DNA of 64,000 nt from Synechococcus sp. WH 8020 (GCF_001040845.1 NZ_CP011941.1:391744-455743), one strand, 5' to 3'; shown: positions 36,158-44,459, numbered from the stretch's first letter. Program-made: numbers and translations. The notes: generated by a model not told the origin, from the letters alone.

Positions 36158-36340
36158 TTAGTCGACTTCTTCTGTAGGGCTTGAGATCTGTTCAAGAGCG
36201 ACTTCAAACACGGGGCAACCATGGGGATCGAGAGGCCACTGGCGGATCCAACAACGGTCATGGTCGTCATCAATCCCAATGACTTGAAACGGACCTTCGC
36301 CTGAGCGGAGTTTGATGCAGTCACCCTGATGAAGCGTCAT
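36158..36340 (-). CDS. Small protein, unknown
   Basis: A 60-residue protein from ATG 36340 (MTLHQGDCIKLRSGEGPFQV, then IGIDDDHDRCWIRQWPLDPH, ending acidic). The beta-rich opening resembles a small barrel, as in proteins that bind or gauge something, but no family is recognised. In-frame starts at 36403 and 36421 would add 21 or 27 residues; the longest falls inside a perfect palindrome that looks regulatory, so a shorter start is more likely. Confidence 0.6.
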   Translation of the reverse strand: MTLHQGDCIKLRSGEGPFQVIGIDDDHDRCWIRQWPLDPHGCPVFEVALEQISSPTEEVD

Positions 36341-36418
36341 GACAGACCGAGAACTCTGCTGATCGCAGTGTGATCCGTAGGTCAGTGTCAGTTCGTTCGA
36401 CATGAACGGTTGCCAGCA

Positions 36419-36440
36419 CAAATCTGCAAATGCAGATTTG
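36419..36440. promoter_or_regulatory. Perfect 22-bp palindrome
   Basis: CAAATCTGC, four bases AAAT, then GCAGATTTG: both 9-bp arms match perfectly. An extra CACAAA/TTTGTG match flanks it with a small interruption. It lies between the hom stop (36517) and the small minus-strand gene. No T-run follows on either strand, so an operator for the small gene is as likely as a terminator for hom. Confidence 0.55.
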
Positions 36441-36516
36441 CTTTGTGATAGTTCTTACAATTTTGCCTCATCTTCGGGCTTGAACGCCGGGTGGAGGGTT
36501 GAGGATGTGGGCCTCA

Positions 36517-37833
36517 TCAAAGGCAGCCGAGATGGGCATCCAGGCTCAGGACCCCGGGCAGTGCATGAATAGCTTTGAGCGCTGCACTCATTTGCCCATT
36601 CCCGACAACGTGAGTGATTACAACGATTTCAGCTCCCGCATCACTGGCTTCGAGCTGAACGATCGATTGGATTGAGACGTTGTGGTCGCCGAAGCAGCTG
36701 CCAATCCGGCCGATGACGCCTGGTGCATTTTCTGTTTTGAAACGCACATAATTTCGTTGACTCGTTTGCTCCGTGTTCGCTAGGTGGCAGGCGCGCCAGC
36801 TGGAGGCTGCCAGCAGGGGGTCCAAATTTCCCTCTGCTGGTTTGAGTTGGCGAACCCCAGCGATGTTGAGGATGTCGGCAACCACGGCCGAAGCGGTGGG
36901 GCCAGAGCCGGCGCCTGGTCCGTAAAACATCACCCTTCCGATCGGATCCCCCTCGACCAAAATGGCGTTGTTCACGCCATTCACTCCGGCGAGGGGATGG
37001 TCATTGGGGACCAGGGTGGGTTGAACGCTGACCGCCAGAGGTAGGGACGTGGGATGGCTGGGGTCGGGCTCCATGCTTTCGGCCACTGCGAGGAGCTTGA
37101 CGCCATAGCCCAACTGCGAGGCGTAATCCACGTCTCTGCTTTGCAGCGTGCTGATCCCTGCTGTATAGATGCCGTTGCGATCAATGGGACCGCCAAAGGC
37201 CAATCCAGACAAGATGGCGATTTTGTCGGCAGCATCAAGCCCTTCAACGTCTGCAGCTGGGTCGGCTTCGGCGTAGCCCAGATCCTGGGCGTCGCGAAGA
37301 ACAGCGTTGTAATCCGCGCCCTCGTCAGCCATCCGACTCAGGATGTAATTGGTGGTTCCGTTAATGATTCCGCTCACGCGTTGAATGCGGTTGCTTCCGA
37401 GCGATTGCTTGAGAGGCTCAATGATCGGAATCCCGCCGCCAACTGCGGCTTCAATCAGCACGTAGACACCTGCGGCCGCTGCTGCTGACGCAATTTCTTC
37501 GCCATGCCTGGCGATCACAGATTTGTTCGCAGTAACAACCGACTTCCCAGCCGAAATGGCGCGCATGATCAGAGTGCGAGCTGGCTCAATGCCTCCCATC
37601 ACTTCCACCACAACGTTCACCGCGGGGTCGTCGACGACGGCTTCAGGGGATGTGGTGAGGATGTTCTCGTCCAGAGCGATGGGCCGTGGGCGGTTTCGAT
37701 CTCTCACCGCCACCCGCACTAAATCCAGATCAGCGATCAGAGGGTGTCTCCCTTCAGGTGTCTGGAGAATGCTTGCCACTCCGGCACCCACAGTGCCGAG
37801 ACCGAGAAGGCCGATTCCGATCCGCGTGGACAT
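36517..37833 (-). CDS. hom: Homoserine dehydrogenase
   Basis: A 438-residue enzyme of the standard monofunctional kind: NAD(P) loop IGLLGLGTVGAGVASIL, VVEVMGGIEPARTLI, VTANKSVIARHG, GGIPIIEPLKQSLG, the homoserine DH signature GILNGTTNYIL-like INGTTNYILSRM, AYAEADP-like GYAEADPAADVEGLDA, and a C-terminal ACT domain (APGVIGRIGSCFGDHNVSI). It reduces aspartate semialdehyde to homoserine on the way to threonine and methionine; the ACT domain suggests threonine feedback. sufE is upstream on the same strand. Confidence 0.96.
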   Translation of the reverse strand: MSTRIGIGLLGLGTVGAGVASILQTPEGRHPLIADLDLVRVAVRDRNRPRPIALDENILTTSPEAVVDDPAVNVVVEVMGGIEPARTLIMRAISAGKSVVTANKSVIARHGEEIASAAAAAGVYVLIEAAVGGGIPIIEPLKQSLGSNRIQRVSGIINGTTNYILSRMADEGADYNAVLRDAQDLGYAEADPAADVEGLDAADKIAILSGLAFGGPIDRNGIYTAGISTLQSRDVDYASQLGYGVKLLAVAESMEPDPSHPTSLPLAVSVQPTLVPNDHPLAGVNGVNNAILVEGDPIGRVMFYGPGAGSGPTASAVVADILNIAGVRQLKPAEGNLDPLLAASSWRACHLANTEQTSQRNYVRFKTENAPGVIGRIGSCFGDHNVSIQSIVQLEASDAGAEIVVITHVVGNGQMSAALKAIHALPGVLSLDAHLGCL

Positions 37834-37869
37834 TGGACAGGTTCCGTTTGCGTCGCTAATCAGAAGACT

Positions 37870-38331
37870 CTATGAATCCATCGCATCATCGGTGTTTTTT
37901 AAGGCACGAGCCTGGGATTGCATCGCGCGCAAAATATTGAGAAAGCCGTTGGCCCTCGAGGGGGTAAGGCTTGCTTGCAGGCCGGTGGCAGCAATGAATG
38001 CAGGGTCGACAGCCAAGACCTGATCAGGGGTGAGATCACTCATCCCCTTAATCAGTAGGGCGAGTAGTCCTTTGGTGATCAAGGCATCGGACTCTCCCTG
38101 CCAACACACGTGGTTGTCCTGGAGAGCGGCGTGAACAAACACCTGAGACACACAACCTTGAACCTTGCGGTCTTCGGTTTGCAGTTCGGCTGGCATGGCC
38201 GGGAGCTTTTTGGCCAGCCATAACACGTATTCGTAACGCTTGCGTGGGTCTGGCGTGCCACTAAGTCGATCTACTAGGCGGTCGAGTGCTTCGCTTCCGT
38301 ATTGACTTGAAGAGCAGCTTGGTTCTGCCAT
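37870..38331 (-). CDS. sufE: Cysteine desulfuration protein SufE
   Basis: A 153-residue SufE: RLSGTPDPRKRYEYVLWLAKKLP, then the sulfur-accepting loop VQGCVSQVFVHA with the active Cys, and GLLALLIKGMSDLTP. It takes persulfide from SufS and activates it for Fe-S assembly, needed in large amounts for photosystem I and ferredoxins. The other suf genes are not in the window. ATG start; it lies 36 bp before hom on the same strand. Confidence 0.94.
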   Translation of the reverse strand: MAEPSCSSSQYGSEALDRLVDRLSGTPDPRKRYEYVLWLAKKLPAMPAELQTEDRKVQGCVSQVFVHAALQDNHVCWQGESDALITKGLLALLIKGMSDLTPDQVLAVDPAFIAATGLQASLTPSRANGFLNILRAMQSQARALKNTDDAMDS

Positions 38332-38339
38332 GGACAGAT

Positions 38340-38816
38340 TCAGCGATTCAGGCTGGAAGGTCGCACCTTAACCATCAGGCTCACAAGTCCGAGCAGGGCT
38401 GGTGCCCCCACCCAGGCCAAATGCGATCGCGCTGGGGCTTGGTTTCGCGTTTGCACCACCTCGTCCAGCAAGACGCTTCCCTGGCGGATCGGTAATTCCA
38501 AATAGTCGCGATGGCCAGGGCCGCCGTCTACTTGTAAGTCCAAGACGCCTTCAACAAGGTCTGGGAGTGTCAAGACCAGTTGTCCATTCACTCCGATCTC
38601 ACCGAGTTCATCTCCAGGGGTTCCATCGGCATTGAGCAGGCGCACCATGGCACCCTCAACAGGTTCACCTGTGGAAAAGCTGCTACTCAGCTCTAATTGG
38701 CCATCGAGATAGCGCAGTGAGCTTTCGATCCCATGCGCCTTGGCCTGCTGGCCAGCCATGACGCCAAGGCCTATGGCGGTGCAAGTGACCAGCAAGCGGC
38801 GTGAAAACACGGTCAT
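38340..38816 (-). CDS. Exported protein with C-terminal anchor, unknown
   Basis: A 158-residue protein. Its signal peptide (RRLLVTCTAIGLGVMAGQQA, cut at AKA) leaves a mature N-terminus beginning HGIESSLRY. A beta-rich domain follows (FSTGEPVEGAMVRLLNADG, GELGVNGQLVLTLP-like), with a membrane helix near residues 132-150. The early mature His and immunoglobulin-like domain recall periplasmic domains of nickel/cobalt uptake proteins, but this is only a resemblance. It lies 8 bp upstream of sufE on the same strand. Confidence 0.65.
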   Translation of the reverse strand: MTVFSRRLLVTCTAIGLGVMAGQQAKAHGIESSLRYLDGQLELSSSFSTGEPVEGAMVRLLNADGTPGDELGEIGVNGQLVLTLPDLVEGVLDLQVDGGPGHRDYLELPIRQGSVLLDEVVQTRNQAPARSHLAWVGAPALLGLVSLMVKVRPSSLNR

Positions 38817-38837
38817 GGCAACGGGCTGACGAGGATT

Positions 38838-39434
38838 TCATCTTGCAGAACATTCGCTCTGCTGGCTAGCCCTACGCAAGCTGCAGCCCTTCTCAGTGAT
38901 CCAACCATCCAAGGGCCGATCCCAGGGGTCTGTCGGTAGCAAGGTGGGATGAATGCACGCCTCTGGGAGGACTGCGAAGGTCGGCAGCATTGACCACCCT
39001 GGTTGGATGAGCAAGCGGTCATAACAGCCGCCTCCGTAGCCAAGGCGTACGCCCCGTTGATCGACCGCAAGGGCGGGAATGAGCAAGAGGGCTATTGCAT
39101 CCGGTTTCAAGGCTGGTGATGAAAGTGGGGCTGGAATGGAAAAGGCATCACCGCGAAGCTCTGTTGGCGATGGAGCATCTCGCCAAGGGTGATAGGTAAC
39201 GCTGTAGTCCTCTGCCGTTGCAGGCAGGGCAAGTGGGGCATGCTGAAGTTCGGCCAGCCGGCGTAGATCGGGTTCTCCAGGAAGGGGCCAGGTGATTCCA
39301 ATGGCTCCTCGGCGGTGAGGACGTGGTTGGGCGTTCAGATGGGCGAGCACGCTTTGAACCAGTGACGCATTCAGCTTTGGCATCAGCGCATCTCGCACAC
39401 GGCGGTATTCAGACCTCAGTTCCTTTTTCTTCAT
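38838..39434 (-). CDS. fthC: 5-formyltetrahydrofolate cyclo-ligase
   Basis: A 198-residue enzyme starting MKKKELRSEYRRVRDAL, with IGITWPLPGEPDLRRL, LLIPALAVDQRGVRLGYGGGCYDRLL (the nucleotide/folate signature) and a normal C-terminus. It converts 5-formyl-THF to methenyl-THF, recycling a dead-end folate. ATG start. The next gene downstream is the exported protein, 22 bp away. Confidence 0.94.
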   Translation of the reverse strand: MKKKELRSEYRRVRDALMPKLNASLVQSVLAHLNAQPRPHRRGAIGITWPLPGEPDLRRLAELQHAPLALPATAEDYSVTYHPWRDAPSPTELRGDAFSIPAPLSSPALKPDAIALLLIPALAVDQRGVRLGYGGGCYDRLLIQPGWSMLPTFAVLPEACIHPTLLPTDPWDRPLDGWITEKGCSLRRASQQSECSAR

Positions 39435-39593
39435 GAGCTTGCTTCGCAGACTGCGATGCAGGGATCCTCAGGTTGTATCAGGCGTCGACCCATGCCCGCA
39501 TGTTGGTTAGGGGTTGAGTTTTACGGCTGGGTTGGGAGTTGGGGGGTGGTTGGGTCATGATTGAGGTAACTTCGCGGTCAAAAAAAAGGCATC

Positions 39594-39680
39594 ATGAAGA
39601 AGATCAAAACCTGGCTGAAGCAGCTCAACGCTTATGCCGATAAGCATCTTCAGACCTGGGAGATTGAAAGAAAGCGTTGA
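39594..39680 (+). CDS. 28-residue basic amphipathic peptide
   Basis: An ATG-started 29-codon frame just after an AAAAAAAGG element at proper distance for ribosome binding. The product alternates basic and hydrophobic residues (MKKIKTWLKQLNAYADKHLQ, then TWEIERKR), making an amphipathic helix. The ribosome binding site and the short AT-rich leader argue for a real gene. No known family. Confidence 0.5.
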   Translation: MKKIKTWLKQLNAYADKHLQTWEIERKR

Positions 39681-39741
39681 AGAACGGCGGTCTTGCTGAC
39701 CACTTCTTGTTTGAAAACTAGATCACACGCTGAGTTGAAAG

Positions 39742-39963
39742 ATGAGAACCGTTTTCTTTTGTGTTTCTCTGCTGTTGGCCTTACCAGTGGATGCCGCTGA
39801 GAAGGGCAGCTCGACGGCCCAGGGTGTTAATGAACAGATGGCTACGGCTCAAGCGATGCGGAGTGTCCCTAAGGGGGCAACAGTTGTGGATACCACCTGT
39901 AAAGAAATTGGAGTTGGTGCCTTTACTTATCGGTTTCAATGCTCAGTGCATTGGGCTCAATAA
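39742..39963 (+). CDS. Small secreted protein, unknown
   Basis: A 73-residue protein with a clear signal peptide (MRTVFFCVSLLLALPVDAAE, cut after AAE or DAA) and a mature part of about 53 residues with two cysteines (VDTTCKEIGVGAFTYRFQCS), likely a disulfide. The C-terminus is SVHWAQ. Similar small secreted proteins are common in marine Synechococcus, with no known function. Confidence 0.65.
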   Translation: MRTVFFCVSLLLALPVDAAEKGSSTAQGVNEQMATAQAMRSVPKGATVVDTTCKEIGVGAFTYRFQCSVHWAQ

Positions 39964-40180
39964 TCAGCGCAGGTTGCACTTCCGTTCTAGATCCCGACTC
40001 GGGGCCTTTGGCCTTTTGATTGGAGGCAAACCAGGTCAACAAGTGAATGCGTTGTTCTCTGCTACGAAAGCCCTTGTCAGTGGGGTGGTTTGAGATGATG
40101 TCTTCCCAATCCGACCAAGCTGAACAGGCGATTGAAAGGAGCGAGTCAAGTGTTCTTCTCTCATTAATAGATGACTTCAC
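39923..40180 (-). CDS. Possible 85-residue protein, unknown
   Basis: A GTG-started frame with GGAGG very close to the start. The product (MKSSINERRTLDSLLSIACS, then AWSDWEDIISNHPTDKGF) looks protein-like, with several Trp, but it overlaps the secreted-protein gene by 41 bp, and other frames here also look plausible. Kept only as a candidate. Confidence 0.3.
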   Translation of the reverse strand: MKSSINERRTLDSLLSIACSAWSDWEDIISNHPTDKGFRSREQRIHLLTWFASNQKAKGPESGSRTEVQPALIIEPNALSIETDK

Positions 40181-40363
40181 TCCCTCCTGCTGTCCTTACT
40201 TGTTTCCGGTAAAGACTGACCAGCACATGGATGTGGAGAGGTGGGATCAAAGTTGACCCGTCTTCATTTGGTTCGTGAAAGGAAGCAAACAACAGGCCGT
40301 TCTGATCCAGGTCCTGCACCAGGAGGTGTGATAACAACGCTGAATCGTTTGCCCAATGCAAAC
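39964..40363. other. 400-bp region with only weak candidate genes
   Basis: Besides the 85-residue candidate, the minus strand has a 65-residue TTG frame at 40164-40361 starting 3 bp after the carbonic anhydrase stop, and the plus strand has a 53-residue frame beginning about 40095. None has a ribosome binding site good enough to choose between them. Confidence 0.35.
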
Positions 40364-41104
40364 TCAGATGATCGAGACTTTTCCGGAGGCAATGTCGAAA
40401 TACCCTGCCACGATCTGAAGACTGCCCCTTTGAACTGCGTTTGCTAAAACATCGCTGTATGTGATGAGCCGTTGAGCGGTCACACTGGCATTATTCTTAA
40501 TAGCATTCTCTAAGTTGCTGCCTGGGATCAAGTTGGTTCGTATCGGCATAACCAGCTGATCGAACAGTGGTGTGAGTGAATCACTTGATCGAGCTGCCTT
40601 GACAGCGCCACAATTGCTGTGGCCCAAGACCAATATCAAGGGTGTTTTTAAGACTGCAACCCCAAACTCAAGAGAAGCAATCCCTTCGTTAAAAGCCGTG
40701 TTCCCTGCACTGCGAACGACAAACAAATCACCAGCAGCAGCATCAAAAATCCATTCCGGAGCAACTCTTGAGTCAGCACAGCTAAGGATAGAAGCCCATG
40801 GGGATTGAGTGTCTTCCAGAACGCTTGCAGGAAGGAAGCAATTGTCTAACCAAAGGTTGGACATCACTTGCGCACGATCGCTCAAACTTGTTGCCTTGTT
40901 CTTCGCTTGCCAAGCTGTCGCAAACCGCCTATTTCCCTCGATGAGGGCAGTGAGTGAATCGTCTGGGCGGCAGGAACGGGCAGATTCCTTGGGCGCTAGA
41001 AATGCTGCGTCGGCCTTGGCTGGCTTGATCAACTGCATGGCAGCTGCCAGACCAAAAGCGTTTAAGCCACTACGAAACAGAAAAGAGCGTCGATTGAGTG
41101 TCAC
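40364..41104 (-). CDS. Tat-exported beta-class carbonic anhydrase
   Basis: A 246-residue protein. The N-terminus NRRSFLFRSG plus a hydrophobic stretch is a twin-arginine signal, so it is folded and then exported. The beta-CA zinc and catalytic residues are all there: Cys109, Asp111, Arg113 (SCADSRVAPE), His162 and Cys165 (LGHSNCGAV), with VRSAGNTAFNEGIASLEFGV between. It would hydrate CO2 or dehydrate bicarbonate outside the cytoplasm, distinct from the carboxysomal enzyme. GTG start. No transporter or carboxysome gene is adjacent. Confidence 0.92.
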   Translation of the reverse strand: MTLNRRSFLFRSGLNAFGLAAAMQLIKPAKADAAFLAPKESARSCRPDDSLTALIEGNRRFATAWQAKNKATSLSDRAQVMSNLWLDNCFLPASVLEDTQSPWASILSCADSRVAPEWIFDAAAGDLFVVRSAGNTAFNEGIASLEFGVAVLKTPLILVLGHSNCGAVKAARSSDSLTPLFDQLVMPIRTNLIPGSNLENAIKNNASVTAQRLITYSDVLANAVQRGSLQIVAGYFDIASGKVSII

Positions 41105-41453
41105 GAAACCTGCTTGTCGTGATGTTCAATTCCGTTGACAGACACGTCCTTCAGGGCAGGCAGCTCCTGGCGTTGTAAATCGAGCTGGCAGGAGTGAGCT
41201 AATACTGTTGTCACTCTAATCCCAAACTGTTGGAAGCATTGACTTCATGCAGGTTAGTGGCGCGGTGAGGTTTATCGTCGATTTCTGAGCGACTACGACG
41301 TTCACTAGAACGATCGGTGCCACCTATCAGTCTGTGCGATCCCTTCCTTAATCTCTTTATGGTAAGACCCGATTTGAGTCTTTGTTCCATCCGCTTACTG
41401 GCTGTTGTCTGATCGCTTCTGCGTGTTGGCTTGCTCGCAGAAGTAGGGGGCTT
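41105..41453. other. 349-bp region, probable promoter of the carbonic anhydrase
   Basis: No gene that I can support. Some short imperfect inverted repeats occur near 41160-41195 (an AGCTCCTG and a CAGGAG with AGCT after it), which could be regulatory for the gene to the left. Confidence 0.3.
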
Positions 41454-41678
41454 TCAAATCGATTCTGCCGCGAGATAGAGCGAACCAGCAAATCCATCGC
41501 GACGTTTTCGATCACCCCAAACACTTTGCAGATCTCCCTGTGTTTCCTTGTGGTAGAGATCTTCTGCGAGCTGTACAAGATTTCCGCCGGTCTGCAAATA
41601 GTCATCGGCGCTCTCGTATCCATTGTTTTGAAGCCACTGCACGGTGAGATTGATGGCAGTTTCTTCGACCCTGGTCAT
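41454..41678 (-). CDS. Small acidic protein, unknown
   Basis: A 74-residue protein with an ATG start (MTRVEETAINLTVQWLQNNG, then YESADDYLQTGGNLVQLAED). It is helical and has no membrane segment. An antisense frame of 105 residues covers the same bases but has poor composition. It lies left of the cyAbrB terminator, so it has its own promoter. Confidence 0.55.
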   Translation of the reverse strand: MTRVEETAINLTVQWLQNNGYESADDYLQTGGNLVQLAEDLYHKETQGDLQSVWGDRKRRDGFAGSLYLAAESI

Positions 41679-41734
41679 TGCATCATGACGTCATCTTGAC
41701 GTTCTACTCGGCTGATCACGTGAGCGCTTGGCAA

Positions 41735-41761
41735 TAAAAAACCCCGCTGGAGGCGGGGCTT
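41735..41761 (-). terminator. Rho-independent terminator of the cyAbrB gene
   Basis: On the minus strand: CCCCGC, loop CTCCA, GCGGGG, then TTTTTT. The 6-bp GC stem extends with a G-U pair and two A-U pairs, and the T-run makes it a textbook terminator. It is 24 bp past the cyAbrB stop. Confidence 0.9.
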
Positions 41762-41784
41762 AACTCAATCGTTGAAAGAAGGAC

Positions 41785-42153
41785 TCAATCGTCTCCTTCT
41801 TCCTCACCACCAACAGGAATCAGACGAATGGCTTTTTTGCCAAGCTTGATTGTGAATTCGTCACCAACTTGGAGATCAAGCATTGCTGTATAAGCCTTGC
41901 CGATCAGCAGATTGCCGTTGCCTTGAACTGTTGCAACGTAAGAAAGCTTGCGTCCACCTTTACCAACGCCAGCGTTTCCGCCGCCGAGGTCAATGCCCTT
42001 GGCATTAAGGAGAGCCTCATAAAAGGCTGTGAAATTGACCCGATCGCTTCCGTCTTTCTTTTTGGAGACGTAGCCGCAAGCAGTGGCGAGATCAGTCTTG
42101 GAAACATCGCCTAGGTCTTTGACCTTGGTGAGCAGTTCGGATCCGGTAAGCAT
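41785..42153 (-). CDS. CyAbrB-type transcriptional regulator
   Basis: A 122-residue protein: an N-terminal helical domain (MLTGSELLTKVKDLGDVSKT, DLATACGYVSKK) and a C-terminal AbrB-like swapped-hairpin DNA-binding domain (NLLIGKAYTAMLDLQVGDEF, then TIKLGKKAIRLIPV), ending in an acidic tail. This is the cyanobacterial cyAbrB family, which binds DNA broadly and tunes carbon/nitrogen balance; the order of domains is reversed from Bacillus AbrB. ATG 42153 is preferred to the in-frame 42183 start. A strong terminator follows. Confidence 0.92.
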   Translation of the reverse strand: MLTGSELLTKVKDLGDVSKTDLATACGYVSKKKDGSDRVNFTAFYEALLNAKGIDLGGGNAGVGKGGRKLSYVATVQGNGNLLIGKAYTAMLDLQVGDEFTIKLGKKAIRLIPVGGEEEGDD

Positions 42154-42183
42154 TTGAAACTTGCGTTTCACTATTACTAACAA

Positions 42184-43465
42184 ACTCCATGCCTACTAGT
42201 CAACTATTTGCCCATATCAGCTGTTTTCCCTCTTGCCTCTTTCTCTCACAGGAAACGATTCTGATTCGATAGTTCCGCACAATGCAGGAAGCTCTGACCA
42301 TTTTTTTCTAGCTACTGCAATGCTTTTGAGGTTTTATGGATGATGCTCTCTCGCTAGAGCAGAGTCAGATCGCCCACTTCATTTTAATTCTGGACTCATT
42401 TGCTTCCTGATCGAGTGGTGCGCCTTACATCCTCATGGGTTGGAGCTGATGTCTGCGTTCCTGGTGCCCAAGATCAATGGGATAAACGAGCTCGTCGAAT
42501 GGTTTCGGGTTGAGTTGACTACCAAGAAGGTTGTCAACATGGTGGCAGCCTTAGGTTGTGCTGAGTGGAGCTCCTGTTATCACAGATCGTCCGGCAACAG
42601 CTTTGTTTCGCGTGCTCAATCCAGCATTAGGGTGCCGCATACAAATTCCGTTTAATCCAAGGAAGTAGGCAGGCTTGGCAAAACCGTTGTTCAGCGCTTG
42701 CTGATCCAAACCTTGAAGACAGTGCAGTACTAAGTCAACTCGGCTCTCTCGGAGGTCAATACCGCTCAGCTGAGGTTTGTGCTGGCACTTGATGCATTCC
42801 CTAAAAAGCTAGATGAGATGGTGCTTCTCAGATCTGTCGCTGGTCTACAGCAGATGGATCAATCATCAGCTCACGATTTTTACTCAGTGAGTGGATTTCA
42901 AGCTTCCAGCCCTTTTAAGTGCTTGCTGTTTTTGTCGTCAGCAGATAACTCAGTCACCGCTGCTGCTTCATTATCTGGCGTGCCATAAAGCCTGCCCAGG
43001 GCTTTGATGCATTTTTGGACAATGATTGGCGATTTCTTGCCCTCGGTGTGTTAAGGCTCTCAAATCAAGCCAGTGCTGATGGGCGACCGCCCGTTGAAGC
43101 TGTTGTGGTGAACCAGTTATGTTTCGACAATCTTCTCTTGATGGCTCACGAGTGATCCAGCCTCTGGTTCCGTCCTTAGTTTGATAACAAGCCCTTTCTT
43201 TGCAGCGACTTTCAATGTCCAAGTCTTTGTCGCAACTGTGCATGGCTGGAAATCAGGGTGGAGCGAGCGTCTGGGAGAGAACGATGCGTACTTCTTTGGC
43301 GACCATGGATCAGACCGTGTTGTGGAGACACCCTCTCAATCCATAGGTGCAAGCTTTGGGCTGAGTGGGGCGCTGGAGTCTCTCTTTGGTTGCAATGATG
43401 GTCCTCGTCACTGGCTCTCGCCCTTTGTTTCTGGTCAGCGATGGTTTCTATCTCGAGGTGAGTGA
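42184..43465. other. 1.28-kb region without a convincing gene
   Basis: Several frames of 50-95 residues overlap on both strands and none has a good start signal. One plus-strand frame ending at 43155 gives GFDAFLDNDWRFLALGVLRL and then VEAVVVNQLCFDNLLLMAHE, which looks coding but has no start codon and would need a frameshift from the frame ending at 42988. A minus-strand frame 42971-43243 reads ACYQTKDGTRGWITREPSRE. Decayed genes are a good explanation. Confidence 0.45.
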
Positions 43466-43732
43466 ATGCCTGCACCAAAATCCACAACACAACCCAATGC
43501 CCGTTGCTGGGTTTGGTTCAAAGGCGATCCGTTGAAAACAGAGGGAAGTTGGAAGGGGGGATGGTACGGAGCTCCTTCCGTGATTGGTGGGGTAAGGATT
43601 GAGCATCACGACTATGTGCCGTGCAGGGTGCCTGAGTGGCGGGTGGTGTTCTCGGAGCCTGCTGATCTGTTAACACCTCCATCGGTTCCAGATCATGCGG
43701 AGTGGAAGCTCTATCCCACTGAGCCTCAGTGA
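43466..43732 (+). CDS. Small Trp-rich protein, unknown
   Basis: An 88-residue protein (MPAPKSTTQPNARCWVWFKG, then PSVIGGVRIEHHDYVPCRVP, EWRVVFSEP). It is Trp- and Pro-rich with beta-type composition. The opening repeats a compact fold pattern (CWVWFKGD...GGWYGAP). I think it is a picocyanobacterial conserved unknown. ATG start. Confidence 0.6.
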   Translation: MPAPKSTTQPNARCWVWFKGDPLKTEGSWKGGWYGAPSVIGGVRIEHHDYVPCRVPEWRVVFSEPADLLTPPSVPDHAEWKLYPTEPQ

Positions 43733-43955
43733 TCGTTTTCGAGTTTTTCCGGAACAACTCCATACGCCAATCCACTCGTCAGATCCTGACGTGTTAACCA
43801 ACGCTGGATTCTGATGGATTTCCCGGGGAGGTGAAATTGATAGTTGGGTTGTTCCTTGAGTGCTTTCTTACCGGTTTGATTTGGAAGGTATTTGGGTTAT
43901 CACATAATGGTTTTGCAGCTTTGGTTTGATGTGTTGAAGGTGCGAATGACCTCAT

Positions 43956-44264
43956 CTAATTTGCTTTGAGTGCTGCTTGCCCTAGTAATTGCAAGTTTTC
44001 CAAGCTTTTTAGTGTCTGCTGTGCCTGCGCCAGCATGGGACGCCCTTGGGGGGCACAATCTGCGATTAAGGAAGCCGCTAATGATGCTTCTGTTTTGACC
44101 AACTCGATACAGTGATGGACTCGGGATATTGGGTCTCTGGCCATAGATTCGCTTTTTTTGCTCAAGGATGGAGTGAGCTCGTTCAGTAGTTGATTGATCG
44201 CTTCTTGTATTGTTTTGATACTTGCTTCTGCTGACACTAACTGGTGATCAGATTGGCTTTTCAT
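43956..44264 (-). CDS. Helical protein, unknown
   Basis: A 102-residue helical protein (AEASIKTIQEAINQLLNELT, then HCIELVKTEASLAASLIADC, LAQAQQTLKSLENLQLLG), probably a helix bundle or coiled coil. No known family. ATG start. The DNA around it is AT-rich. Confidence 0.55.
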   Translation of the reverse strand: MKSQSDHQLVSAEASIKTIQEAINQLLNELTPSLSKKSESMARDPISRVHHCIELVKTEASLAASLIADCAPQGRPMLAQAQQTLKSLENLQLLGQAALKAN

Positions 44265-44365
44265 GGTGTATTGGTATGGTAAGTGAAGATTTTCGATTTG
44301 AATTTGGTATATTTTAGAGTATTAGTGCTGTTCGGGAGGTCTATTTTTTGTCATGATGTGCCCGC

Positions 44366-44446
44366 ATGCATGCTTGTTTGCTGACAATTTTAGCTGCCGT
44401 TTCAGTCGCGAGCTGGGTTTTCATTGAGTATCTAGCGTTTCGATGA
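44366..44446 (+). CDS. Possible 26-residue single-helix membrane peptide
   Basis: An ATG-started 27-codon frame encoding MHACLLTILAAVSVASWVFI followed by a short EYLAFR end, one membrane-spanning helix. The space to SelO is otherwise AT-rich and empty. No ribosome binding site; it may be chance. Confidence 0.3.
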   Translation: MHACLLTILAAVSVASWVFIEYLAFR

Positions 44447-44459
44447 TATTAGCTAAAAA

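Noticed and set aside
40164-40361. 65-residue minus-strand frame just after the carbonic anhydrase stop
   Set aside because: Position is suggestive, but the start would be TTG without a ribosome binding site, and it overlaps other frames.
41382-41699. 105-residue plus-strand frame over the 74-residue minus gene
   Set aside because: Cys- and Ser-rich translation typical of an antisense shadow; the minus-strand frame has a better start and composition.
42971-43243. 90-residue minus-strand frame in the gene-poor region
   Set aside because: Somewhat protein-like, but competes with a plus-strand frame over the same bases and has no ribosome binding site; recorded only in the region note.
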